Shown here: piece after piece, positions 1 to 10,562 of the stretch | How positions within the stretch are numbered: the stretch's first letter is position 1 | Layout of the letters: each line of letters begins with the position of its first letter | Source: Tipula vernalis | Lineage: Eukaryota; Arthropoda; Insecta; Diptera; Tipulidae | Reading direction: 5' to 3' | Assembly (NCBI GenBank): GCA_958295665.1 | Contig: OY282560.1 | Span: 39,226,590 to 39,290,589 of the forward strand | DNA: 64,000 nt | Program-made: the position numbers and the translations under genes | Notes under the pieces: generated by a model | The model's database searches: none | Seen by the model: the letters and a program-made list of their open reading frames with translations, nothing else | Told to the model about the DNA's origin: nothing

Positions 1-939
1 TCCATCTAAAACTGAAACTTGGGGGATAACAATTAAAATCGCATTCGGCATTTTTTCATCTTCGATTTTTAACAATTATCACTATAGTTAACTGTTGAAA
101 ATCCTTGAGGATTCTTTTTTCAGAGAGCATCCACAATGTTCAAAATTTATTTTCTCAAAAGCGGTACGGTTGGTTTAAATCAAAACACTATGAGCAACGT
201 GAGAATTGGCTGATATAATTTTTTACTTGGTGCTTTAGTCTGGCGGTAGCTATAAAAATTAAACATAAGCAATAATCAAAAATTAGAATTAATGTGACCA
301 ATATAGCATAGCATTTCATTTTCTATATCTCATAATGTCTATCTCCTCAACCTCCTCCGCCTAGTAGCGTGATATTATTTTAAAGGCACATTGTAATTTG
401 CGATTATGATTAATATTCGACCTTTAATATCAAGAGCTTTTATTACTCAAAAATAATAACTTTAAAGCTGAATTTATTAAGGCCATAGAAATGTCAATAG
501 TAAAATTCAATTTAAATTAAATTAATACCTATTAATTTTATCTTAAAGACACCTATGGAAAAATTGTTGAAAATTGAAAGATGTATTAACTGAAGAAAAA
601 TATTTCTTCGAAAATTTTGATATTACCTGGAAAACAGCTCAACAAGTTTTTTTTACCGTTTCACTGTTTAAAATTTTATGAAAATGTAGATGATGGATTA
701 TGTTTGGCAGTTTTCTCTTCCACTGCAACCTCCTCTATTCTAGACTGGAATGGACTTTAAAGTTAACACAAACTGCTTATTACTAAATTTTATCTTTGTC
801 AATTTCGACTAGAACTATCGATATTTATGAGAATGGAGAGCAAAACAAAAATAATAAAAATGTATTAAGTGAAGAAGAACACATCGATGTCTTAATATAA
901 CTTCGCTGTGATTCTTAATATAACGTCGCTATAGTGGGA
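1..939. other. AT-rich non-coding stretch, no recognisable gene
   Basis: No open frame of note and no family-level similarity seen on either strand. The only local structure is a short direct repeat near 892-927, in which CTTAATATAAC followed by TCGCT occurs twice. Probably intronic or intergenic host DNA. Confidence 0.5.
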
Positions 940-1470
940 AAAAAGTAAGAATGCATCAACTCGTAACTCGCCTTTTCCAAAATTTTCAAAATTGTTGGGT
1001 GTGAAGACGAAGGACGATAATTATCCTTAAGCAGTTTATTACCCTTTTTGAATAAAGGAATTACAACTGCGGTTTTCTAACAATCAGGAATACTACCATT
1101 CAGAATAATTCGATTGATGAAAAGTACCAAAATTGGCAATATAATTTCTGTGTTAACTTTTAGCATCATGGGACTTATACCAAGAATACCGGATTCTAAA
1201 CCAATCATTATACCAACAACTACTTCAGTGCATTCACAGGATTAATTAAAAAAAAAAATCTGAGATGATGACTTCGCCACGATTTAGACATGATATATTA
1301 ATACACAAACAATTGGTTGTTCTTAAGTGAGACACAATATTAGAAAAATGAAAACCAAAATCGTCTGCTATAGATTTACAATCCGTAAGAATACCTTATC
1401 ATCAGAATTACCAACACTATTAGAAAGTTTCTTAAGATCGAAGAAAGAACCAATAATTATAATTTATTTT
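940..1470 (-). pseudogene. LINE reverse transcriptase fragment, decayed
   Basis: Read on the minus strand, about 1220 down to 960 gives a recognisable N-terminal reverse-transcriptase segment of a non-LTR retrotransposon: a G-I-x-P-M-M-L-K motif, then I-P-L-F-K-K-G-N-K-L-L-K-D-N-Y-R-P, then a short hydrophobic block ending L-E-K. In LINEs this region lies just before the RT fingers. At least one in-frame stop falls before the I-P-L-F-K-K-G motif. Further right (to about 1460) the same strand gives D-C-K-S-I-A-D-D-F-G in another frame, consistent with the linker between endonuclease and RT. No intact ORF, poly-A tail or target duplication was found. It may belong to the same family as the plus-strand LINE piece at 5.06-5.83 kb. 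The clade (CR1/jockey-like) is an inference. Confidence 0.6.
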
Positions 1471-1479
1471 GAGAGTATT

Positions 1480-3200
1480 TGAATATGGACATGATGATAT
1501 TGGACCATGACAATATGTTTTCCTTTATTTTTAGGTTACAATCTATATTTCTGTCGCGAGATACGTAGATTCATCTGTCTAAACATGGGTTTCACATCAA
1601 CTGCAAAAAATGAATTATTGGCTTCATAAGTCCTTTTTAGTAGCATCTAACGAAAATCATCTCGCCACGACAAAAATCTGTTTCCAATTTTTCATCGCAA
1701 TTCCCCTGACTTAGATAACTGAAAAAATCGTTTGTGAAAGCTGTTTCGCCTAAGACGATTACAAAGAAAAATTCAGACCATCGAAAATAAAAATGACATG
1801 GTATTGTTAATCAGTAGTCTTGGGCACCTCGAAACAAATGACGCTAAAACTGGCCGTTTAGTGTTTAGTACCTGTAACGATTTTTTTTTTTTAATTTGGC
1901 CATCTGTTTGGCCGAGATCTTCTCTAACCAAGAAAAATAAAAGTTTCCCAAAACCTAAAAGATATGTGCCGTCCATCCCTATACGTAGATTAAAATCAGA
2001 TTTCGTATGAAAATGCATATATGTGCACTGAACATACCTGCACTTTGTCACTTATCTTCCTGATTTTGGAATATTAATTATTTGCAAAATTTTAAAAATA
2101 AACATTATTTAAATGTTTTTTTATAAAATTAAGTTGTACAATAGTCAAAAATTCATAATAACGGGAGATTTATTATTTCTAAGGACAATAATTCAGCTTT
2201 CCTCGTCAAAAACAAAACGATTCGATAGAACTTTCTAGCTTTGAAGGATTCAATTCTAGCAAATTTCCATTTTTTTGTGTGTAATTGTAAAGCAACACAT
2301 CAGTAAAATTACAGACACAGTTCGAATTAGGCTTTGTAAATTTTTACGTCAAAAGCCAAAAAAGGTCAAAGTTTTTAGCAAGAAGATTCCATAACCTTTT
2401 CTATAACGTTGTTAAAAAAAAACTTTAAAATTAAATATATAATACTTAAAATGGCCCCAAGAATATAAAATTTGTTAAAAGTTTACTTTCGACCTTTGCA
2501 TGTCACTCAATACTTACAAAAACAAATATAAATTTCTAAACATCCATTGACATTTTTAGGTTTCCTTAACTAAAGTTTGTGAACTTAATTAAAAAAAGCT
2601 TCATTCTTACACAGGTAACTGAAATTCTCTAATCACAAAATAAATAGTGCGTAATATCCAATTATAAAAGTAATAACTCGCAAAAATTTGCATTTGCATT
2701 GTTGATTTTTCAATTATGTTGTAAATTTATAACATAAACCTACTACTGTACATAAGGACTAAATTAGTTGCAGCAGTATACAAAAAAGGAAACACTCATC
2801 AAATAACTTGAGAAAATCACTGAAATTACAAAATTAGGTCAACTGGTCATTGGCGATGATGTACACCATTAAAAAGGCAAAATTATAAAACTAAATTTCA
2901 AAAATGGTTACTTTTGTAACCTTTGCCCTTTCCATCATTCAATCTCAAAAAATGAAAATTGAATAAAACTTTCCAAACTTTAAACAAAAACAAAACTCAA
3001 ATTGATTTTGATAATGTCACATACAAAATCAATTCCACAACCGAATTAATTTTTTATTCGTTTTATTTGTTTTTAATAATTCAACTCAAGTGGAAATTGC
3101 CGATAAGAATGTAAATGTCGATACATAATAATTATTATTAATAAAATTTAATGTAACGGCACGTAAATTATTTGGACACAAAGCAAAAAAAAAAAAAAAA
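1480..3200. other. AT-rich non-coding stretch
   Basis: Nothing recognisable. The overlapping 70- and 92-codon frames near 1.77-2.05 kb lie antisense to each other, show no domain and have poly-T interruptions, so they are not called. A poly-A run sits at about 3185-3207, just beyond the donor of the minus-strand exon at 3213. Confidence 0.45.
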
Positions 3201-3212
3201 AAAAAAATTTAC

Positions 3213-3286
3213 CTCGGGATTTTGTCATATGAATCCCATGTATTTAAACAATTATACGATGAATATCTACTTGAACCACCTGCCAT
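3213..3286 (-). CDS. Candidate alternative first coding exon A of a host gene
   Basis: On the minus strand an ATG at 3286-3284 opens a frame of 24 complete codons plus two bases (AG), followed directly by the donor GTAAAT (intron from 3212). The peptide starts M-A-G-G-S-S-R-Y-S-S-Y and ends D-S-Y-D-K-I-P-(R). Upstream on that strand (about 3290-3620) lies AT-rich, possibly 5'-untranslated sequence. The exon ends in the same codon phase and with the same I-P-R residues as the exon at 33663-33916, which is the main reason for calling it: both could splice into the same downstream exon beyond the left window edge. The gene is not identified. Calcium-channel beta subunits are known to join several alternative first exons to one shared exon, so that family is a candidate, but nothing in this window proves it. 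Confidence 0.5.
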
Positions 3287-3289
3287 TTC

Positions 3290-3620
3290 ACTATTGAAAC
3301 ACATTAAAAAAATTCACGTAACAAACAATTTTTTTTGGTTTTGTTTTGGTTTTCACATTTTTTTTTTTTTTTTTTTTTCACTCACTTCTTTATAACACTC
3401 ATTTTTAAATAAAATGCACTTTTCACACGGATACACGGTCATAAACACTAAATTTTAAAATGTATTTAAATAAAACCAACACAATAAATAACAACAAAAC
3501 TAATTTTCATTTTAACGGAAAAACGAAAAACTAAATAAACGAAAAAAATAAAAATAAAAAACGTCGTTACATTTGTTCGCCTTTACCTATATGGATTTGA
3601 TAAGATTGGTGCAACGTTCT
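3290..3620 (-). promoter_or_regulatory. Possible 5'UTR and promoter region of exon A
   Basis: Sequence immediately upstream, on the minus strand, of the candidate first exon. It is rich in poly-T and poly-A tracts, and I saw no clear TATA or initiator motif. A donor-like AG|GTAAAG lies at about 3590 on the minus strand and could end a non-coding leader exon. The assignment rests only on position. Confidence 0.25.
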
Positions 3621-3789
3621 TTGTAATACTGATGGCTTTTGTGTACAAAACGATAAAAAAAAAAAACAAAAAAAACCAAACCAAGTAACTACATTTCTAG
3701 CTTTTCTCAATTTATTTTTATTTTATTTTTTATTTTGTGAGAAAAACAAAAAAAAATTTCCCCGTTTTTCTGTTTCACATTTGAGTTAT

Positions 3790-3822
3790 AACACACACAC
3801 ACAAGCACACAAAAAAAAGCTC
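3790..3822. repeat. (CA)n-type microsatellite and adjacent poly-A
   Basis: A run of CA dinucleotides interrupted by CAAGCACAC and followed by a run of A. Simple-sequence repeat with no further meaning seen. Confidence 0.7.
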
Positions 3823-3829
3823 CGAAATG

Positions 3830-5055
3830 AGCTTTATTATTTATTTAGAATAAATTTTATTTATGTAGCTAGATACAAATTTTCCAAAATAATTAAAAAC
3901 AATAATAAAATGAAAATGTTTTTCCTGTGATACATATTTTACGGTGTAGAGAGAGTGGAAAATTGGAGAAATTTATTTTCTTTACCTATAGGTAGATATA
4001 AGAGGGATAGAAATACGAATTTTGTGTGTCATTTAGTCATGAATTTTGTTGGTTTTTCCTTTTTACTTTTTTCTTTATCAGACGGAAAAAAAAACAAAAA
4101 TGTTTTAGAAAAATAGAAATCAAAATAAAACTGGAAAATTAAAAAAACAAACCTGTGTATGTTTGAGGGTATGTATAGAAAAATGGTTTGAATTACCGTT
4201 ACAAAATATAGGAAATTACATACGCGCGTGCATTATTTTTTCGAAAAGCGTTAGTTGCCTACATTTTATATAAGTTTCGGCAGGATACCAATTCTGATTA
4301 GATCAAATAGCCTGAATCATTATTTCATGATTTTTGGAAATGTGCAGATTTATTGGTAAACAAAATTTCCCTAGAATTGACCAAATGTTTGATTGGCCAA
4401 ATCAGCAAGTATTGTAGCAGTGTGGTAAATGACAGTATCAGCCTATTTCCTGATATTTCATTTACAAATTTTCGGCCGAAGAAAAACATCCGCTGCAGAC
4501 TCTGTAAGCAATAGTGTATTACCTCAACCAGAAGGTAAACATGTTGGTGTGAATAGAACTTTATCTGTCAATTTAAGTTCAGTGTGATACTGGCAAAGTC
4601 AATCATGTAAAACGTAAATGTATTAGAAAATAAAAACTTTCTTTTCCGGTTTTGCTTATTGTACAAAACAGACGTGTTCTTTAAGTTCTTATTTAATTAT
4701 CGAAGATCATCAAAACACATAAAATCAAATTAAGCTCAAAACAATTACCCTTCAGGATGTGGTTAAATGTATTTAAAATTATTCCGAGAATTTGAATAAA
4801 ATTTCGCTTGGAATATTATAAAATATTACTGCAAAATTTGATTTAAGCCTATTAACATTCTTTTGCGTATTCTCACATCAAAACACAACACAGGCTGCAT
4901 AAATTTCGATGGAAGCGTCAATTTTTGCGTCTAACAGAGTTCCGGACGATTCAATAAAATGTGCCTAACTGAGGTTGTGCCTCTTGGAAATTGTGCCTGG
5001 TTCTTGAGATATGGACTTTCTTAGGAAAATTCTAAACAGTATGTATATAAATATG
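3830..5055. other. Non-coding stretch, nothing recognised
   Basis: AT-rich, with several T- and A-tracts. On the minus strand an AG|GTAAAG donor-like site is present near 3984, but no ATG-led frame runs into it. No repeat or transposon similarity seen. Confidence 0.4.
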
Positions 5056-5059
5056 ACAA

Positions 5060-5828
5060 TTTAATTATGCGGAGGCATTAGCATTTAAGAATCTAGCGAT
5101 TAGTGAACTCGAAATCGAATATGCTTATCGAAGGAAGACGTCAAATGGGAAGCCATCTAATGTTATTTGTGCCAAATTTTGCCACCGTCAGGTGAAACAT
5201 AAAATTCTTGAAGCAAAGAGGAAGAACAAACGCTTAGCGGCTGCAAGTTATGGTTTAAATTCTAACGGTTTGGTTTATGTAAATGAAAGCTTAAGTTTTT
5301 ACAGAAGACAACTATTCCTACGTGCTAAAACGTTTAAAGAAGAAAAGGGATATAAATATCTTTGGATCCGAAACTCATAAATATTACTAAGGAAAATGGA
5401 TGTAGGTGATGTGATTGGTATAAGTGACATGAATGACCTTGATAATTTAGCACAAGGATAAGCATTTTCATTTGTAAATCCAGCATCATCATCTAGCTCT
5501 GATAATAAATATTTCTTTTGGATCATACATCAAAATGCGCGTTGTCTTCGTAAAAAGAGTGATTCAATTTTTGCTCATTTTGCGTCATACAAAATTTTAC
5601 CTGATATTTTATTCTTCTTCGAAATTTGGATAAAAAGTGATGAGGTAAATTCTTATAAACTTAATAATTTTGAAATAGTTGATGGTTGTAACAACCATTA
5701 TTCAGCTGGTGGTATAGTAATTTATGTGAAAACTGGTTTTCCTTTAAAGTCTATAGTTAAAAATGTGGTTACGGCTGATATTTTGCAATTAAACTTCAGT
5801 TTAAGTACTGAAGTAATCATACTGTTAA
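5060..5828 (+). pseudogene. LINE fragment: end of ORF1 and start of the ORF2 endonuclease
   Basis: Two LINE segments lie in natural order. From about 5090 to 5470 the translation gives the C-terminal part of an ORF1-type protein related to the FP25-like domain found in many insect LINE ORF1s: a block with K-F-C-H-R-Q-V-K-H-K-I-L-E-A-K, then F-Y-R-R-Q-L-F-L-R-A-K and E-K-G-Y-K-Y-L-W-I-R. Only 5192-5380 is open; it starts inside the domain, so it is not a true start. From about 5520 to 5828 a second frame gives the N-terminus of an apurinic-type endonuclease: N-A-R-C-L-R-K-K, then L-P-D-I-L-F, then A-G-G-I-V-I-Y-V-K. Frames are broken by stops. The piece ends abruptly at about 5828, where the GCCGAAAGT repeat family begins. 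Confidence 0.7.
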
Positions 5829-6021
5829 AGTTAGTCGAAAGTTGCCAGCCGAAAGTGAAAAGTCGATAATGCAGATTGTGTTAGTCCAGCCGAAAGTAAA
5901 AACAAATAGTCATGCAGATTGCCTAATCCCAGCCGGAAGTTTCCAGCCGAAAGTAAAAAAGTCGATAATACAGATTATGATATTAACATTCAAGCCGAAA
6001 ATAAAACAATTAATAGTTATC
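5829..6021 (+). repeat. GCCGAAAGT short-period repeat (leader of the 148-base repeat family)
   Basis: The motif CCAGCCGAAAGTAAAAA followed by GTCGATAATGCAGATT recurs imperfectly four to five times at 30-50-base spacing. The same segment, in the same order, occurs at 15121-15245 and, inverted, at about 23640-23900. It leads directly into the 148-base tandem array at 6022, as the second copy also does at 15.36 kb. One dispersed composite repeat is therefore present at least three times in this window. Confidence 0.8.
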
Positions 6022-6490
6022 ACAGCCTCTAGAGTGTTATGTCTGGAGATAGATTGTATTAATGTGACTTGTCAATAGCTATCGCAGAAAAGAAATTCAG
6101 TCCAAGTTTCCCGTGGGAAATCTCGGAAAATTTGATTTTCCAAAAATTATTAGAAAATTTGTACAAAATCAGCCTCTAGAGTGTTATGTCTGGAGATGAA
6201 TTGCATTGATGTGACTTGTCAATAGCTATCGCAGAAAAAAAAATTCAGTTCAAGATTCCCGTTGGAAATCTTGGAAAATTCGATATTGCAAAAATGATTA
6301 GAAAATTTGTATAAAATCAGACGCTAGAGTGTTATGTCTGGAGATGAGTTGCATTGATGTGACTTGTCAATAGCTATCGCAGGAAAAAAATTCAGTTCAA
6401 GTTTCCTGTGGGAAATCTCGGAAAATTCGATTTTCCAAAAATTATTCGAAAATTTGTATAAAATCAGCCTCTAGAGTGTTATGTTGGCTG
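6022..6490 (+). repeat. Tandem array of ~148-base units
   Basis: The anchor AGCCTCTAGAGTGTTATGTC begins at 6024, 6171, 6319 (as AGACGCTAGAG) and 6466, giving spacings of 147, 148 and 147 bases, so about three full units plus a partial. Each unit carries CTGGAGAT, GTGACTTGTCAATAGCTATCGCAG, CCCGTGGGAAATCT and AATTTGTATAAAATC. The related array at 15.36-15.97 kb has the same unit. No coding potential. Confidence 0.9.
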
Positions 6491-8596
6491 AGATAACGTT
6501 GTAATTTTAGTGTTGCCTGATAATATCTTTTTCTCTGGGATGAAAGTCTGGGCTAACTTTACATACATCAAAATTGTACCTAATTCTTTTATTAGTTTCT
6601 TGGTAAATATATTGAAACTCAAAAATTGTTTTAATTTCACGATTGAAATTTTTGAAATTCCTATAATTCTTAAATTTCTTAAAAATTTTATGCTCTGAAA
6701 CTCAATCAATTTATAATTCAAAAATATTCAAAATTCATAAAATTAGTAAACTATTTGAAATGCAAAAAAATTGTTGATATTTTTAAAACGTTTCAAAATT
6801 CTTTAATTTTAAAAAAAATTTTTAAAAGGATCCAAAAAAATTAATACATTACAATATTTTAATTTTATCATATTTTTTAAATATATATATATTCCTTAAA
6901 TTCTTAAAGTTTTTAAATAAATTCAAATTTGAAGATTCCTTGAGTTTCTAAAAATCTTAAAATACTTGAAGTTACTATAATTTAATTATATACAAGGTAA
7001 CTGTTAATATTTTAAAACCTATCAAAATCCTTTAAATTTAATTAAAGTTCTAAAAAGTTAGAAATTTTTACAATATCTTAGAAACTCTTAAAATGTTAAG
7101 ATTTTTATTTTCAATTTTTTCAACTTAATCAAATTTTTGAAATACACACTTGTACATTTCTGAAATTCATGAGATTTCTAAACAAATTCAGAATTTATAA
7201 ATTCTTTGAGACTCTGAAACCTTACAAATTTTAAAATTTCTGTAGTTTCGAAGCAACCGAGATTTTTTAATTTGTTTACAAAAATGTCTAAATTCTTAAA
7301 GTTTTTAAAATTGTAAATAATTCTTTAAATTTTATTTTAATTTCTTTGAATAATTTTAATTTTATTTTAAAATTTCTTGAAATTTTTAATGCCTCAAAAT
7401 CCTGAAATTTCAAAAATTTGAAATTTCTAGAGATTCTAAAAATCATACAAAACTTAAAATTTCTATCATTTCGAAGCATTCAAAAATTTAACAAATTTAG
7501 AGTACAATGTACAATTTTAACAGCTTTTGACAATTATTTGACAAATTTGCGAAAATCCTTGTTCTTTAATTTTTCAAATAATTGTCAAAAGCTTTTAAAA
7601 TTGTACATATTTCTTTAAATTTGGTAATTTTTTGAATAATTTTAATTTTCTGATTGAAATTTTTGAAAGTCCTGTGGTTATTACATTTCACGCAAGTTTT
7701 ACTGTATTGAAACTGGCTGTTTTTAAAATTTCTGAAATTCCGAACAATGGTAAATTTTTGAAAATGCAAGGAAATTGTTGATATTTTAAAAACGTATTTA
7801 AATTCTTTAAATTTAATAAAAGTTCTAGAAAGTTACGAATTTTTCCAATTTTCAAGAAGCGTGAGTTGTTAAGATATTAAATATCGCGCATTTTTAAAAT
7901 TCGAGAAATTAATTAAATCTTGTTATAATTCTCCAAATTTTTTGGAGTTTTTAAAATTGTATATAATCTCTAAATTTGTTAATTCCATGAAACTCACAAA
8001 CTATTTTAATTTTATGATTGAAATTTTTGAAACTCTACGGGAGTTGAGTTCAAATTTCTTAATGCATTGAAGTTCTAAAAATTTTTTAAATTTATATTTT
8101 TCAAGTTTCCAAAATTCAAAAAATTGGATTTTTTTTTTTTGGAATTTTTTTGTAACAAAATTGTTTTAAAAATCTTGCAATTCCTTTAACTTGTATATTT
8201 TCCAAACATTCAAGGGTTTTTATAAATTTGGCAACGGTTCTGAAAATTTCTTCAAGTAAAAAGTAAATTGTACTTGGTTTCTTAAATTCGTTAATTTCTT
8301 TTTCTTGAATAATTTTAAATTGAAAAATTATTGTAACTTCATGATTGTAATTTTCAAATTTCAATACCTTAAATTCAAGGATTTGTTGAAAATTTATATT
8401 TTTAAAATTTTGGAAATTCAGAAAATTTATAAAATTTTAAAAATTTCAGAATATTGTAAATATTTTTGAAACGTATCAAAATCTTTTACATTTAATAAGG
8501 ATTTTTAAGAGATACAAAATTATTCCAATTTCTTAGAAACTTGAACTGTTCAAAAAACTTAGCACATTATAAATATTTGAACTTGATGAAATTCTT
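6491..8596. repeat. Degenerate AT-rich AAATTT-type repetitive DNA
   Basis: Two kilobases composed almost entirely of variants of AAATTTCTTGAAATTTTTGA and TTCTTAAATTTTAAAA. The words AAATTT, TTGAAATT and TTCTAAAA recur on both strands, suggesting an old, heavily mutated tandem or foldback repeat. Short open frames of 60-80 codons here are by-products of the composition and contain no domain. Similar sequence resumes at about 9460-9600, after the jockey insertion. Confidence 0.6.
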
Positions 8597-8607
8597 ATAA
8601 TACAAAT
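8597..8607 (+). repeat. Target-site duplication, left copy
   Basis: The 11-base word ATAATACAAAT is present here and again at 9449-9459, directly bracketing the truncated LINE at 8608-9448. Confidence 0.9.
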
Positions 8608-9448
8608 GTGCCACTATAGCAACATTTGCAGACGATACAGCTATTCTGGCGACTGGAAAGTGTATATCAGTAGCAACGACCAAACTTCAAAAAGCAACCG
8701 ACACAGTGAGTAGCTGGACAAAGAAATGGCGCATTAGCCTAAACGAAGCAAAATCGGTTCACGTAAACTTCACAAATCAGAAAGTTAACTGGATTCCAGT
8801 GAAACTTAATTCAAGGCCGGTTCCAAATGCAAATACAGCCAAATACCTCGGCATGACTCTCGATTGCAAGCTTAGATGGAAAGAACATGTTAAAAAGAAA
8901 AAAGAAGAATTGAACATTAAATATAGGAAAATGTATTGGCTAATAGGTAGAAACTCTGAGCTTACAATACATAACAAATTGCTATTATATCAGCAAATAC
9001 TTAAACCAGTATGGACCTACGGTATTCAACTTTGGGGTTGTACCAAGAAGACAAATGTAAAAAATGATTCAATGTTTTCAAAACAAAGTGCTGCGTGGCA
9101 TTGTACATTAGAAATGATAACCTCCATAGGGACTTAAACATGGAATATATAAGTAAAGAAATACAAATTCATGCGAAGAAACACATTCAGCTGATATCTC
9201 GGCACCAAAATGCAGCCATACGAAGTTTATTGGATACCACCAATGCAGTAGGAAGATTTCAAAGGCAGAAACCTTTGCAATTGGGCAGTTGTATTTAATT
9301 AGGAGGATAGAGAAAAATAATTACTATGTAAATTCAAACGGGAGTAACCATTGGGCTACTACCCGTCAAATGTGAATCTTCATTTAAGAAAGAAAAATTA
9401 CTAAATGATTTGTAAATCAGTTGTAATATTAAATAAAGGAAAAAAAAA
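8608..9448 (+). mobile_element. 5'-truncated jockey-type LINE insertion
   Basis: A dead-on-arrival LINE copy: it starts inside the reverse-transcriptase domain, ends in an A-rich tail (AAATAAAGGAAAAAAAAA) and is flanked by an exact 11-base duplication, ATAATACAAAT. These are the hallmarks of target-primed reverse transcription with 5' truncation. The A-tail and the exact duplication indicate an insertion younger than most elements here. It landed in the AAATTT-type degenerate repeat. Confidence 0.9.
8621..9298 (+). pseudogene. Jockey-like reverse transcriptase, C-terminal fragment
   Basis: The frame entering from the truncation carries the RT catalytic motif F-A-D-D-T-A near 8633, followed by palm and thumb sequence: S-S-W-T-K-K-W-R-I-S-L-N, A-K-Y-L-G-M-T-L-D, then W-T-Y-G-I-Q-L-W-G. 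These are typical of jockey-clade ORF2. The longest open stretch is 8706-9137, whose ATG is internal and not a real start. A frameshift near 9070-9100 moves the reading frame to 9095-9298, which gives the C-terminal tail with Y-I-R-N-D-N-L-H-R-D-L and a run of basic residues. The endonuclease and the RT N-terminus are missing, so no activity is expected. Confidence 0.85.
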
Positions 9449-9459
9449 ATAATACAAAT
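9449..9459 (+). repeat. Target-site duplication, right copy
   Basis: Second copy of ATAATACAAAT, immediately after the A-rich tail of the LINE. Confidence 0.9.
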
Positions 9460-9965
9460 TTAGTTTCTTAACTTTCCTGAGATTTTTGAAATTTCTGTAT
9501 TGTGTTAATTTCCCAAAGTTCTTGAAATTTGATAAAAATCTTTAAGTTTGTAGATTTTTCTAGAAAAAAAACCTTAAGATACTTGACATGAAGAATACTG
9601 AAGATACTTTTTCTTAGAGATTAGTATAATACATTCCTTTAAACTTGATTCGGAAGTAACAAGAGATCGATTCATTGATTTTTCTATGTCACTAAGAACT
9701 AGCAACGGTGATTTGACTGTTAGTAGAACTAATGTTTACAATAAATAAATGCGATTATCACTTGGAACAGTTTGCCTACAGAATTATAAAATATAAACTC
9801 GTATATATGTCCATTGTTGAAAATTTCCTAATTATTGTTAATTTTAAGTTATTCTCTACTGTCGTAAATATGTGTGATGTACAAAAGCATGCATTGAATT
9901 AAGCATGATTATTATTATTATATATAGTCAAGCAGATTGCCAGGATTAATAATCGAATTTTCAAA
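9460..9965. other. Non-coding, AT-rich
   Basis: The first ~140 bases continue the degenerate AAATTT-type repeat; the remainder shows nothing recognisable up to the pogo element. Confidence 0.45.
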
Positions 9966-9967
9966 TA

Positions 9968-9995
9968 CAGTGAAAATCCTCAAAAGCGGAAATCC
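9968..9995 (+). repeat. Pogo-like left terminal inverted repeat
   Basis: CAGTGAAAATCCTCA followed by AAGCGGAAATCC; pairs with 12307-12334 with a few mismatches. Confidence 0.85.
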
Positions 9996-10562
9996 TATTA
10001 CACGGAAACTCCTCATACCCGAAAAATAAAAAAAATTATAAAACAATTCTATACAATTTGCAAAGTTTTAGGTGGAAAGTCCTAAATGACGTAAGGAAAT
10101 TATTTTGATGTTTGTAACGTTCATAACTTCATGCATATTATGTACCATTAGACGGAATTTTACTCAACTTCAGGTGGATTGAAATGTCATTTTTTTTCTA
10201 ATTTGAAATTTGGTTCGTGTGCTTACATCAAAAATTTGGGTTTACGCGAAATATTTTTAAATTTTGATTTTAATTTAAAAGCTGGTAAGTCTTTTATGCC
10301 AATTTTATATGTGTTTTATGCATTACTTAATTAAAAGCAACGCAAATTAGATTAATTGAAATGCATGGTTTATGGATACAAAAAATTGAGGTTATACGCT
10401 AAAAAGTTGCAATTCAATTTTTATTTCGACTTTTTTGCATCTTATGGCCTTGAATCTGAATTATTATTTAGGCAGAAAACACGAGCCTAATGTTTAATGT
10501 GTGTTTTTATGAATGAAATTAGTATGAATCAAATTTAAATAAATTTATTTTTAGGTAGCATC

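Noticed and set aside
1773..2051. Antisense pair of 92- and 70-codon frames
   Set aside because: No domain, no splice or start context; one lies over a poly-T tract that yields a phenylalanine run.
5829..6490. CRISPR-like array
   Set aside because: Repeats are contiguous ~148-base units without spacers, in an insect-like context; this is a tandem satellite.
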